Of a stretch of DNA of 64,000 nucleotides, positions 23,553 to 34,911 are shown piece by piece; position 1 is the stretch's first letter; every line of letters starts with the position of its first letter. Position numbers and translations under genes: made by a program. Origin of the DNA: Heliocidaris tuberculata (lineage: Eukaryota > Echinodermata > Echinoidea > Camarodonta > Echinometridae). The stretch is from the NCBI GenBank assembly GCA_025618425.1, contig CM046845.1:8239491-8303490 (forward strand), written 5' to 3'. The notes beneath the pieces were generated by a model that ran no database searches, was not told the DNA's origin, and worked only from the letters and a program-made list of their open reading frames with translations.

Positions 23553-23856
23553 GCCTCTTTTCGTCAACGGTTTTGATTGAGAGTTTTGGAGAGGTGCATA
23601 TATAAGCTATTGATTTGTATGTTTGGAGATATTCAGGCCCTCTTGCATAAAAAGTTGCGATTAAACGGAACTCAAAAAAATTAAACGCAAGTCCCAAATA
23701 CGCGATCCTGATTCATTGTTGAACATCGAGTTTGCGTTTAATTTTTTGAGTTGCGTTTAATCGCAACTTTTTATGCAAGAGGGCCTGAATATCTCCAAAC
23801 ATACAAATCAATAGCTTATGAATCTCTCCAAAACTCTCAATCAAAACGAAAAGAGT
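23553..23856. mobile_element. ~300-bp hairpin element, GCATAAAAAGTTGCG family
   Basis: The core hairpin at 23634-23787 has ends CAGGCCCTCTTGCATAAAAA and its exact complement. The palindrome continues outward for about 75 bp on each side (GAGATATT, ACAAATCAATAGCTTAT and CAAAACTCTCAATCAAAAC blocks pair across the centre). No coding frame. Confidence 0.85.
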
Positions 23857-24329
23857 AGCGTTCAAATTAAGCTCCGTTGGGCTAGATATACATGGGCCCT
23901 CAAATACCTTGATATCTTCCCTTTTAAGGTTTTTCTCCCACACCTGTGGTTAGCATTGTTTTGTGAGGTCGTATTGTGAAAATATATCTGAGATATTGTC
24001 CATCTAAAAAATGTTCATCATATGAAAGGTCTTCTTCACAGTGAGTGCATCATTGTTGACAATTCGTAAGACGCAAACTGCTCCTAGTATTACTAGCTGA
24101 GAGTGAAGAGAAGGGCAGCGTACCGAGGTCGACGCTGCGGTTAGGACATGGCGAAATGAGCCTGGCCGATTTGCCCCCCCCCCCTATTTTCCTTTTTAAG
24201 GCATGCATGCATGCTTTATTTGCCAGTTGTGCGAAATTGAGTCGAAAACAGGCATAAGCCAGCTCGGACCCTTGAGGCACCGACTGCCCTTTGAAGGATA
24301 ACGAAAAAAGATCCTAGAAAGAGGGGCTA

Positions 24330-24545
24330 ATTTGTAATTAGGAAATTTTGGGGTTCACTCCCGAAACATAAATTCCGGGGACATGGGCGCAAATCCTGGG
24401 GGGGGGGGGGCGGGGACAGGGGAGGGGAATATTCCCCCACACCTTTTTGAATAACCTTTTTTTTTTTTTTTTTTTGTTTGTCAGAGAATTTTGGAGGCGA
24501 ATATCCGCCCGAAATTTCATAATAGATTTGCGCCACTGTCCCGGG
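24330..24545. repeat. poly-C/poly-T dispersed repeat, copy 2
   Basis: Contains a G run, TTTTTGAATAACC, a T run, TTTGTCAGAGAATTTTGGAG and finally GATTTGCGCCACTG, matching the second unit at 7120-7197 almost word for word. Confidence 0.75.
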
Positions 24546-25113
24546 AGGAATCTTAGTCACAACCCGCCCATTACTACAAGGGTCGCACTTTAGTGAGAAA
24601 ACTGGAAAAGGGGCGACTTTTAATTAAGTCAATATAGTAATTTAGTAGCTGTAGGCTGAACTTAGCCGAATTTCCAATTTACTGGTCATGCTGGTGGGGA
24701 GGAAGACACTAACATCGATTATTCGATAGAGCTTGGGGATAGAGTGACATCCCACCCACCCAATACTTCTGTCGGCAAAGTTTATAAATGGTATTAAGGG
24801 GATTGAAAATTTCAGGAAAAAAGATTTGATTTGTAGGCAAAAGGAAAAAAAAAAAATTAGCCAATTTTTTAAATAGGAAGATCCTTGGGGTCCCCCCCCC
24901 CCCGAGCCCCTCAAAATGACCCCAAGTCGGGTCGCTTTCAACCCATCTAACATATGCGCCAAACATTGCTGGGAGGAAGTTGTATACATCTACCTTTCCA
25001 AAACACAAAAACTGACAAAGTGGGATGGGTTGTCAGTCGGCCCCTCAAAAATTGGGGTTAATTTCCCAGTCCATGGACTAAATTTGTCAGACGGAAGAGG
25101 TATACGTGTACAT

Positions 25114-25114
25114 T

Positions 25115-25196
<82 letters not shown>

Positions 25197-25197
25197 A
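25114..25197. repeat. (AAC)n microsatellite
   Basis: About 27 uninterrupted AAC/CAA units. Poly-Asn and poly-Cys frames are artefacts. Confidence 0.97.
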
Positions 25198-25502
25198 AAT
25201 ATTCCATCGGGAAGGGGGTGTACACGCTCCTAAAAAGACACCAAATTGCCCCTAAACCAAGCTTTGCTGCTGTAGCCCAATTCCCAAAGTGCTCTGGATA
25301 TACATGTATATAGACTAGAGAAAAAACTTTTTTTTTTTTGGCGCATATGTTAAATGGTTGAAATCGACCATTTTGGAAGGGCTCTGGGGGCCCAACTCGG
25401 CGGCTTCGTTCAGGCTGACAAGCTTTTTGTGAACTTGACATGGATGGTCTAACTAACTTTAAGGGGTCAAATCTCATAATATGGGCCGCGGAACCGGTTT
25501 AG

Positions 25503-26002
25503 NNNNNNNNNNNNNNNNNNNNNNNNNNNNNNNNNNNNNNNNNNNNNNNNNNNNNNNNNNNNNNNNNNNNNNNNNNNNNNNNNNNNNNNNNNNNNNNNNN
25601 NNNNNNNNNNNNNNNNNNNNNNNNNNNNNNNNNNNNNNNNNNNNNNNNNNNNNNNNNNNNNNNNNNNNNNNNNNNNNNNNNNNNNNNNNNNNNNNNNNNN
25701 NNNNNNNNNNNNNNNNNNNNNNNNNNNNNNNNNNNNNNNNNNNNNNNNNNNNNNNNNNNNNNNNNNNNNNNNNNNNNNNNNNNNNNNNNNNNNNNNNNNN
25801 NNNNNNNNNNNNNNNNNNNNNNNNNNNNNNNNNNNNNNNNNNNNNNNNNNNNNNNNNNNNNNNNNNNNNNNNNNNNNNNNNNNNNNNNNNNNNNNNNNNN
25901 NNNNNNNNNNNNNNNNNNNNNNNNNNNNNNNNNNNNNNNNNNNNNNNNNNNNNNNNNNNNNNNNNNNNNNNNNNNNNNNNNNNNNNNNNNNNNNNNNNNN
26001 NN
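25503..26002. other. assembly gap (500 N)
   Basis: Exactly 500 undetermined bases, a conventional fixed-size gap, so the true distance is unknown. It lies in the NPEPL1-TADA1 spacer shortly after an (AAC)n array, a likely cause of the break. Confidence 1.
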
Positions 26003-26582
26003 TGGTTATTAGATTTAACGTGCGCCGATGATATAGCGCGAGAGTAGTCGTCGAGGGCGCGCATGAGGATTTCATTATTTTGGGATTGGCTGAAAATTGA
26101 AACTTCTGGAAGAGATATGAGCCGCTGTGATTGATGAAAATAGTGGTAAATATGATGTATTTTCTGTTTTTATTTTATGAGTATGCTTTTAATATCTTTA
26201 AGCATATTCATATGTATTGTATACTGAAATTTTGTGTTAAATTATGCTATTACTTAGCCACTTTTTAGAGGGCTGATTGTAACAAGACACAAATACCATC
26301 ATGTGGGACAACGTATTATTCGAGATCCTGTGAGGGGGACATGACTTTGAATCACTTATACATGTACAAGCTTATCTGAAGATAAGCTTGTACTCCACAA
26401 AAGCTTTTACGGGTGAAAAGGCTTCAATAGGTTTTGTGTGTATTAGCAGGCCATGGTCCATTCTAGATCATTCATACATGAGAGGAAAATAATTATTTAA
26501 ATTTCACTTTCAAGTTGAAATTTACTTTTGAGTTGAAATTCAACTCGGAAACCTCAAATTTGTAGAATAGTAAGAGTTGAAG

Positions 26583-27730
26583 CGTGTCTGAAGCAGTGTT
26601 ATAGCTAGGAACTTTTTAGTGGTGGTTCAAATTTCACTGACTTGACAAGCAACAAGTCGTTCCAAAGAGATCGATGGTATGGCGACAGTACAGCTGTTAG
26701 AACAGCAGCTTCCGGTATACGCTACGTAAAACATGATATCTGTGTGTACGTGCAAATTACGGACCGTAGTACAGTATAGTGCGTAACAATAGACAATAAA
26801 ACTCGGCAAATCTTTAGTAAATAATCATTTATTGTCAAATTGAAAGCATGATTCTCGTAAAATTGCAAATAAAACACGATTAAAGATGGAAATACGAATG
26901 TAAGTACCACGTTTCTTCACAAACAGTTACGTTTAATGCAGTTTCTTATGTGAAATTAGTGCCGGTCGGAAGCAGTGTTTTTCACCCGGAGTGGTGGACG
27001 GAAATCCCCCGTGCTGGACGGGCCCGTCCACCGCCGACCACCGTAGCTATAACACTGGTCTGAAGGTTGGCCAAATACTGTCAGCTGTTTTTATGCTGAA
27101 TCGGCACAAAATATGGCGCACAGTTTTTCAGCGTAAGGGTTTTTTCGAACTAACAAAAAAATGTGATCCCATTGGCAGTTTGAAATAAATTTGGTATCAT
27201 ATGATAGGAAATTATATTTCCTAACTTTTGGTTTTAAGGACAAGTTGTATGCTTAATTCCTTCATTAAGAAAAACTGAAAAGGGATATGTTTAAAGTGAC
27301 ATCTCGGCAAGTTGTTGAGCTATAAACTTGTCCATAAGAACTTAAGTAATTTGGAATGTTCCAAATTTGATTCTGCAGGAATTTTAGAGAAACTAATATG
27401 AGATCATGTTGCTATATCAAATTGAAAATGCCCTCCCCCTACTGCCCCACTGGGCCCTATGCAAATTTACACACAACTACACACACTGTGTGTGCGCACT
27501 GCCAGTGACTGTTTCAGCAGCACGTTTTTGTGCCATTTCTTTTGTACAAGTCTATGGGGAAAAAAAAGCTGAAAATTTACAAGAATTCATTTGAGCATTA
27601 CTGAATAATTAATGCATGGATTGACATAAAATTTGGTACATGTATTTTTTACAGTTTTTTCAACAAGATTTGAAAAAATCAAATCATTTGAATGTGTAGT
27701 TTCTGAGATAGAAAAATCCTCCAGACACCC
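26583..27730. mobile_element. insertion X in repeat R, 15-bp flanking direct repeat
   Basis: X lies between two copies of TAGTAAGAGTTGAAG: 26568-26582 on the left, and on the right 27731-27740 continued at 29604-29608 after removing a later insertion. Its own ends are weakly inverted: CGTGTCTGAAGG on the left and the complement of GGGTGTCTGGAGG on the right. Without the hAT-type element inside it, X is about 676 bp. No protein frame recognised. Confidence 0.6.
26594..27057. mobile_element. 464-bp non-autonomous hAT-type element
   Basis: Terminal inverted repeat CAGTGTTATAGCTA is perfect over 14 bp at both ends. The element is flanked by a perfect 8-bp direct repeat GTCTGAAG (26586-26593 and 27058-27065). 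An 8-bp target duplication with a CAG-initial terminus is the hAT superfamily signature. No transposase frame, so mobilisation would have needed an enzyme in trans. Confidence 0.85.
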
Positions 27731-27740
27731 TAGTAAGAGT

Positions 27741-29595
27741 TAGGGGTGGGAGTTTCGGGTATTTTTTCAATTCGGGAACCCGACTATTTTTCGGGCGGGT
27801 TCCCGGTTACCCGAAAATGATATAACACAAATTACAAGCCAATATTTACCCCTAAGAAGCTACAAACACTGTGGGAAAACTCCTTTGTGTTTGGCAACTG
27901 AATTAAACCATTCGAGGAAAAAACAAAAACAAAAACAACAACAAAACAGGCGGAGGAAATCGCGTGGGTGCAAGACAGGATAGGCATATAAGCCGCCTAA
28001 ATCTAATCTGTAGAAATTGTCTACCGTCTAATCATGCCAGCGCGCCAGCGCCTTAGGTAGTCACGCGCGGTCAACAGTCCCTCGCACATGTTTATCCAAA
28101 ATACATGAATGTACATGTACTTATAAAAAAGGAAGGGGAATACAAAGAAATCTTATGAAGAAAAACTCGTTTGAGACGATGATCATGATGATTCTCAATA
28201 ATTTTGTACGGGCAGCTCTTGGGAATTTTGACATCGTGATCGTAGAGATCGAGTCACTTACTCACTTTGTACACAAACTTCACTGTTCACACGGAGTATT
28301 GATTTGCCTGGCGAAAATGGCGAGCTTTCTGTAGTATCTACACTCCTCATACTCTAATTATACACATTGCGAGTCCTCACGCACGCGGTCATCATCTCAC
28401 CGACAGTTTCATTCTCAACGTGTGATCAACCCGCCAATTATTGAAATTCACACACACGTACCACTACTAGTACACATAAAATCATCAATACATGCCGGGT
28501 CCTCCCTCTTCGCCAGTAGCACCATTGATATCATCATCGATCATCATAATCATCAAAGACATCATCATCATATCATCATTATCAAGATAATAACATCATC
28601 AAAACAATTATCTTCATCAGACATCAAATATCATCATTCATCAAACTCATCATTCATCAAAAAAAATCATCAAGCCAACATTTTCTTCTCTGTCCGACTG
28701 CAACTTCATCCTTTAACACACACATGCGGTTCCCTTTTGAAATTCGATCTGTTTATACAAAGCGCCTTTCCGCCCAATGCCGCCGCGGTATATGAAAGGA
28801 AAAAAGAAAAAAGAAAAAAAAAAGGCGCATACCTTCATTGGCTGGCTGGCATATGACTTGTCATGACTTGTTATTAACGGACCGCTCATGAAATGACGTC
28901 ACAAGCCCAATTTTATGAATGAAAATGTTAATCGCGCGCACTGTAGACATCCTTTGCTTCTCACAGCCTTGCTTTTCACTTTCGCATGAACAATGAAGGA
29001 TATTATTTTGGATATATCGTTCATGTACTCTTAATCTGATTTCAGTAATTGGTAACTTCTTTGCTAAAGTTTCAGGATATTGTGACAGTGTCAGATCGTG
29101 ATCGTCGATGTTAAAAATACCTGTTTAATAGTGTACGAGTTGTGAGATGCCACGTGCGAGTGTGGAGCGACTGTTGAATATGCACGAGTTTGTAAACTTT
29201 ACGCCCGTTAATCGCTCATAGACTTATCGTTCACTGCAAAGAAGAGGGAAGGGCACTAAATGCAAATTATGTCATGGGTTCAATGAACCAATGAGCAGTC
29301 TCCGAATAGCGGCAGTGAGCTTTGCTCTCTGTGTATATGAATGTGTAAGGTTATGTTTCACAGTGAGTTGAACGAATCAAAAGCGCATCACTGCAATGGT
29401 GCGCTAGAGCGCTACATGGATTTTTTTTACATGTAAATAGTAAATGGCTGTTCGACGTTCATCTACCGCCTTGTCGTGTACATACATAGGTGATAATTAA
29501 ATACTCATTTTCGGGTATCGGTTATCTAATATTTTGACCCGGGTCCCGAGGCTCTCGGGCGGGACTCGGGTACCCGGTTTTTAGTCCCAGCCCTA
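27741..29595. mobile_element. 1855-bp non-autonomous hAT-type element
   Basis: Ends TAGGGGTGGGAG and the complement of TAGGGCTGGGAC (10 of 12 match). Both ends continue into CGGGTA/CCCG-rich subterminal inverted sequence. A perfect 8-bp direct repeat GTAAGAGT flanks it (27733-27740 and 29596-29603). The interior is unusually CG-containing for the window, has an ATC-rich stretch at 28500-28670, and encodes no recognisable transposase. It inserted into the right-hand flanking repeat of insertion X. Confidence 0.85.
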
Positions 29596-29689
29596 GTAAG
29601 AGTTGAAGAGTTCCTGAATCGGGTAATCTAGCAAATTTAAGAAAATGAAATCTTGCTTAGAGCAATTTTGTTGTCTGTTTTTTTTACCA

Positions 29690-30891
29690 GAGTAGACAGG
29701 GTAGATGCTCCGAAGTGCAGCCGGAAGCCGGTGTGCGGCTGGGCTATCGTTTGCATTGCAAAATCACTTTAAAATACATAAGATATGGTGGTTGATCCAG
29801 TGTCCGAACACTTTTCAGAAAATCAATGATAGCAAATAAAATATCAAACAAATATCTGTCAAACGTACATAATGAATGCTCAAAGTCCTACAGAAAAAGA
29901 AGTTGATGGAATTTTAAAAAGACAATGTAGATTTAATACGATATTCCCTTCCGAGTGAACCCCTTCCCAACGACGCAGCGTTTTGGTCCCTTGAAAAAGG
30001 TACTGTATTTCCGAACGTGTGAAACCTATGGGAAAAAGACACAACCTTTGTTTCAATAGTGTGGTTTTCATACGCGTAATCCCACGCGTATGAAAACCCA
30101 TTTTAGGCGCTTAACAGTACACGTTCGGTAATACAATCTGTTCGGAATTACAATCTTTGACTATACATAAAATCATCGTATATCACACATCACACACAAA
30201 GGGTACATTACCAGAGTCAAAGTCAAAGAAAAACAGCAGTGGTCATGAAAAAAGTATCCATAAATACCACATTTTTAGCGATACAAGTGGCGTTCTCACT
30301 ACGAAAAATTGAAAATTTTGAAAATATGCCTTTCTTAAGTGTGTTGTTAAGGAAATAGGGTTTTGAAAAATAAGCTTAATTTCAAGAAATTTTCAATTTT
30401 AGATCCGGATTTTTCACATGTCGCAAGCTCAAAAGTGTCCGATTGCTAGTTGCAGTTGTTGATATTCAGTGTGTGTGACACACTGGCACGCCGCGGCAAA
30501 AGCTTCGTGCGAATGGCGACGTCAGTGTCAGATATCGCTGCACAGGTGTGCGGCTGGATCGCACACAGGGAGCTCTGGCATGGGACTCTGGCTCGGGCCG
30601 ATGGGATTTTGGCTCAGCTCGTGCACACATGATGCGCGCACAAATTCTCCATTGAGTTTGTACATGGGGCCGCAAACTGGTGCATGTATGCCGCAAACCG
30701 GCTCCAAAATAGGGAAAATGAAAAATTCATATTACCATGGCAACTCTTTATTTTTTTGGGGGGATTATATTTTTTGCTCAAACAGTAATAATGAACTTCC
30801 ATTATTTGGGTAAAAAGTGAAAATAATTCTGGAATAAAGAGTTCTAAAATTGGATTTTGCCTTACGTGGCCACACACCAGAGCATCTACTC
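29690..30891. mobile_element. ~1.2-kb insertion interrupting repeat R
   Basis: R sequence stops after TTGTTGTCTG (about 29685) and resumes at CTGCAACAGTGAATG (about 30893). The edges carry a partly matching inverted pair: AGGGTAGATGCTCCG on the left and AGAGTAGATGCTCTG as the complement on the right. No clean target duplication was found. Interior includes GCGCGC-rich stretches and 60-114 codon frames resembling nothing known. Superfamily unassigned. Confidence 0.5.
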
Positions 30892-30945
30892 TACTGCAAC
30901 AGTGAATGTTTGACACAGTCCCACATAGGCAAGGGCCTATGAGTG

Positions 30946-31600
30946 ACTTTGAATGACAGCTGCGACTGTTTTGTCAATTGATTTATTACTTGATTTTGTC
31001 ATGGTAGTTATCTAGACCTTTATTTTGTGTAGGATCTTTGGAAAGTGATGATGATCATAAAAAGAATGTCAATAGATCTACTATAGATACATAAATTCTG
31101 AAGAAGAAATATGGCAAAAAATGATGCTGGGCCTGGGAATGGGATTGAGATTTAGATTTATTTGACTGAGCAATCGATTATATTTCATTCATCAAATCCT
31201 GCTTTGTGGACATGGAGTATGTTAATGAATCATAGTTTTTAAGGAGAATGATAATTATGCATTACTTTTGCAAGGTGAGTCATGTGGGTTGGGCTATTTG
31301 AATTGCAAAGACATCGGTACAAAATTGTGAAAGTGTTGGAATAAAAAAGAGGCAAACAAGTGACTAGTGAAGGTACAGGTTAGACTGTATCCTCCCAAGT
31401 GACTCATAACATATATATGCTGTTAAAAATGAATTGATTTTCCTTTTTATCTGCAAGGCAGGTGTGTTAAAGTCTAAATGATTCATTAATGTCAAAGTTA
31501 AACTTGAGTACAATGAAAGAAGAAAAAAAAAATCAGTTTTTGCATGGCTGTTTTATTGTTATGACACTTGTCCCATGAAGTACTTTTATTTTATTCCTTT
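30946..31600. other. TADA1 upstream region
   Basis: AT-rich sequence with no repeat or exon identified. Because a splice acceptor precedes the TADA1 start codon, the promoter and first non-coding exon should lie here or further upstream; I could not locate them. Confidence 0.4.
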
Positions 31601-31622
31601 TTTTCTTATTTTGTTTAATACA
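31601..31622 (+). other. splice acceptor of a TADA1 5' UTR intron
   Basis: A pyrimidine-rich tract (CCTTTTTTTCTTATTTTGTT) runs into AATACAG at 31617-31623, some 33 bp before the TADA1 ATG. This is a strong acceptor and implies an upstream non-coding exon. The position is inferred from consensus only. Confidence 0.6.
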
Positions 31623-31656
31623 GCTATACAGGAATCAGATGTGAGAAGATTAAACC

Positions 31657-32670
31657 ATGGCTTTGAATGCAGTCAATGCGGAGCTGAAGCAAGCCAGGAA
31701 AAACCTAGAGGAAGCTCTGGGAGAAAATGTGTCTGGTTATTGGACGATCATGAAACAGTGGTATCGCCAGAAAGTTGACAAAGATGATTTTGACAATGAA
31801 GCTCTGCGATTATTGTCGGAGAGGAATGTCCACCTACATAATGAGTTCATGGTTGCAATCTTTACAAAGTGCCAGACAGCGAATTTCATCCACGATTCCA
31901 ACGCATCCAAAGGGAACATTACTGTTGTTACACCACCGACTCCAGCACCGAGCAAGGTGGCGAAAAAGGCGAAAAGCACCAAGAAGAAGAAAGCTGTTGT
32001 GCGAGCCACATTTGAGAACCGATTCATGCCCAGCGATCCTATGCAATACCTGCCCATTGAAGTGTCAAAGCCTGTTGCTAATGACAAAGTGGAGTTCTGT
32101 ACCAAGGCAGCTTGTTTACCAGATGCTGAAATGCTTCATGGGAGAGTCTTCGTGACAACCTGGGAATGGGGCCTGGAAGGGGTCACGGATTCCACTGTCC
32201 CCGTGATCCTGCATGCCGTCCAACACATCCTCAAAAACGTCATCAGTGCTATGCTGTCAAGACAATCAGCATATGAGGTCCGTGATGGCTGCTTCAAGCA
32301 CGCACATGGACAATACTTTAATGAAACAACGCCACATGCCAAGGACAGAGAGACTAAAGTCGATATGCAATCGGCAACAGATTCACCAGGCTCCAATGTT
32401 GTGAGTAAGTTAGGAGTGGACGAAGTGGAACAGAAGGCTGTTTATAGACTAGCTACGGGTGGCATGGCTCCGATGCATAAGACACTGACCCTGGAGGATT
32501 TGCTGGATGCTGTTCTGGTGAACGGTAGGTTACTAGCTTCTCACACTGTTGCTTCATTAGCAACGGAAAGGATTCTTTGTAGTCTCTGGCATCCAGACCA
32601 ACAGCAGCTTGACCAGGATGAGAGGTATAGACAGCAACTTGCACAGCCATTTTCCTTGGACCGACGATAG
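31657..32670 (+). CDS. TADA1: TADA1, SAGA complex transcriptional adapter 1
   Basis: Core subunit of the SAGA histone acetyltransferase coactivator (the ADA1/Hfi1 orthologue), acting in the nucleus. The 337-residue protein is in one uninterrupted frame, about the usual length for animal TADA1. The N-terminal SAGA-Tad1 region matches the family closely: LKQARKNLEEALGENVSGYW, WYRQKVDKDDFDNEALRLLS and NVHLHNEFMVAI. A Lys-rich linker (KVAKKAKSTKKKKA, about 105-120) follows, then ENRFMPSDPMQYLP and a C-terminal histone-fold-like part with GRVFVTTWEWGLEGV and AYEVRDGCFKHAHGQYF. It ends in HTVASLATERILCSLWHPDQ. Vertebrate TADA1 is split into several exons, so the intronless CDS is noteworthy. An intact frame and an upstream acceptor argue for a functional gene rather than a dead retrocopy. 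A canonical poly-A signal lies 378 bp past the stop. Confidence 0.93.
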   Translation: MALNAVNAELKQARKNLEEALGENVSGYWTIMKQWYRQKVDKDDFDNEALRLLSERNVHLHNEFMVAIFTKCQTANFIHDSNASKGNITVVTPPTPAPSKVAKKAKSTKKKKAVVRATFENRFMPSDPMQYLPIEVSKPVANDKVEFCTKAACLPDAEMLHGRVFVTTWEWGLEGVTDSTVPVILHAVQHILKNVISAMLSRQSAYEVRDGCFKHAHGQYFNETTPHAKDRETKVDMQSATDSPGSNVVSKLGVDEVEQKAVYRLATGGMAPMHKTLTLEDLLDAVLVNGRLLASHTVASLATERILCSLWHPDQQQLDQDERYRQQLAQPFSLDRR

Positions 32671-33047
32671 CAATGCATTTGAACTGATCTTTGAACTAAA
32701 ACTGGTCTCTGCTTTTCGATATCTGTCTTATCATAGAAACCACATGCTAGATGAATGCAAGCAAAATTTCCTCCTGATGTTGGAACCCAACGTCTCGACT
32801 GCATCGTGGACTTGTTTGTGATTAGATTATTACATAAATATTAGATTTGATGAAGTAGGGTGTAGTAATGATCAGATATTTGTGTATTATTCCTTAACCT
32901 TAAAAATGCCTTGCAAGAAGGTGAAGTATGTGGTAGTATCGATCAGGACTCTGAAGTAGATCATCCATCGTAGAGCTTCCACAGGCTTTGCCTTGCAGTT
33001 TGCTTATCCGTCATTGTTGTAGATTCCATTGTTTCCTACTTTTTAGA

Positions 33048-33053
33048 AATAAA
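33048..33053 (+). terminator. candidate poly-A signal for TADA1
   Basis: First canonical AATAAA after the TADA1 stop, about 380 bp downstream. Position and motif only. Confidence 0.45.
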
Positions 33054-34911
33054 TTTCACTTACCAATGGGAATGTCATTTGTGTTGGTAATTCCTCAAAA
33101 TTACCAATAATACAACGTAAATGTAGCTTGTTTAGGCTGATATAATAAGTAGAAGGCTTTGTGTCCTGCTTATGATTAGATAGCCTTGAATGAGTGCAAG
33201 ACTTTTCTGAACATATTGGCTGATTTTGTGGACATTGCTATTCCTAACCTTGTTTAAGACATCAAAGATAAGAATGTAATACTTGCTGTAACATATGAGA
33301 TTACTCTCATTGTATACAGTCATTAGTTTATAATTTGATCAAACAAGTAATGATAAACTAAATTTGGTAGTATGACATTCACTCTTTTGGCCTGAATGTG
33401 CACTAGTGATTTTCTGATTTGACCTACCGGTAATAGCAAAGGTTCCTTCACCTTGATAGCCCATCTTAATGTCAATTTCAGATTATTAAGATATGTATGT
33501 AGTCTGTGGACAATCTGTATTTCCTTTTGAAGAGAGCAATCACTACTAAAATCCATTTTCATTTGAATTGCATGTTCATGTAGCAGCATGATTTTCGAAG
33601 TTTAATAGGTATTCACTTTAAAGAAAGACGATCAGATATGTGTCCAGTTTTAGAGCACAGAAATCATTCATGGATTATGTTAAAAGTTTGAAATTTACTG
33701 AGATAAAATTGAGATAGTCATGATAATTAAAGAGAGAAAGTTTTCAATAATTTCAATTGCATCACACTCTGAAATCATGCAGTAATCTACATAAGATATA
33801 AAAGGAGCTTATTGAATGATGTAATCACTTGGTTTTTCAATCATAGATGATACCATTTCAGCTAAAATCCTTTTACAGCTGACGTTCTTAGACATGTGCA
33901 CATGTATTATGTCATGATGAATTTTAATGTATGAAAACTTTTCCATTGAATATTTAGCGATCAATGAACTTTGCATTGACTAGTATCAAGTGTATGTATT
34001 TAACATTTCAAGTAGTAGGAACTTCATTTCAATACAGGATCCTAAGAAATCCAATTTAACTCTTACTGTGCCGAGGGGTTTAGCTCCCTTCAAAATTTTA
34101 CCATAACGTGATATCAATGCTTACTTTTCAAATGTCTGCACTTCATTAAATAACTATTATTTCACAAAATATTGTGTGCAAAACTTGTAGGAAATTTATT
34201 ACCATTTCTCATGATACCTAACATTGTTTTATCCAACTTTATGCATAAGAATTATTGAAAATTATATTTGAGTTTCTTTTTCTGTCCATTATTTTTTTGT
34301 TTCTCATTTGTTTACTATTGTTTAATGTTGAAACAAGGTAATATCTTTTTAAAAATTTGCCATTTTCTCTGAAAATTTCAATGGTAGCATATAATTATAA
34401 TTTAGAATGCTTGATTTATGCTCAAAATTTTGATATACATTGATCACTGTATACCTTTCCTGTTGTCGAGCAATTGGTGAATGAAAATGACAAGTCTATC
34501 TGTCACACATACGTGACATCGCCACTGAAAGAGTTAATAAGGGTTATGAAGAATTTAAATCGATATATGCATTCATACATTCTGAAAATGTTTTCCATCT
34601 TCCATATATTGTCTTAAACAATACATCATGGCAGCAAACAGAGAAATACTACAGTAAAGTACACTACATTTGCCTTTCTGCAATACTTCTTTATCACAGA
34701 TGAAGTATGTTTGTACAAGTGTAATATGTTTGTACATTTAATATTGAAAGTGTAGCTGAATGTATTCAGGAGGAATAGCATGTGCATTGTGATGCAAAAT
34801 TAAATTCATTGCATTTTCTATCCAAAAAAATTACATGAGTTTTCATATTTGTAGATTGATTTCGAGCTATATTAGTCAGTTACATTATATATTGTACATG
34901 TATATTTTCAA
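33054..34911. other. intergenic / possible extended 3' UTR of TADA1
   Basis: About 1.9 kb of AT-rich, single-copy-looking sequence with no long frame, repeat or RNA gene recognised. TADA1 could use a later poly-A site here, which the sequence alone cannot decide. Confidence 0.4.

Larger units (their letters stand above)
26353..30945 (-). mobile_element. family R copy 2, split by nested insertions
   Basis: Pieces of the R repeat, in reverse orientation, occur at 26353-26582 (starting CACTTATA and the ACAAGCTTATCT hairpin), 29604-29685 (AGAGTTCCTGAATC to TTGTTGTCTG) and 30892-30945 (CTGCAACAGTGAATG to AGGCAAGGGCCTATGAGTG). Joined in order they match copy 1 (18474-18804) end to end. The intervening DNA is at least three insertions listed separately. 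Confidence 0.8.

Noticed and set aside
25058..25477. 139-codon frame with poly-Cys and the overlapping poly-Asn frame
   Set aside because: Produced by the (AAC)n array. Frames crossing 25503-26002 are only N.
28422..28856. 144-codon frame inside the 1.86-kb hAT-type element, considered as transposase remnant
   Set aside because: Ile/His/Ser-rich translation of ATC repeats; none of the hAT catalytic or zinc-finger motifs.
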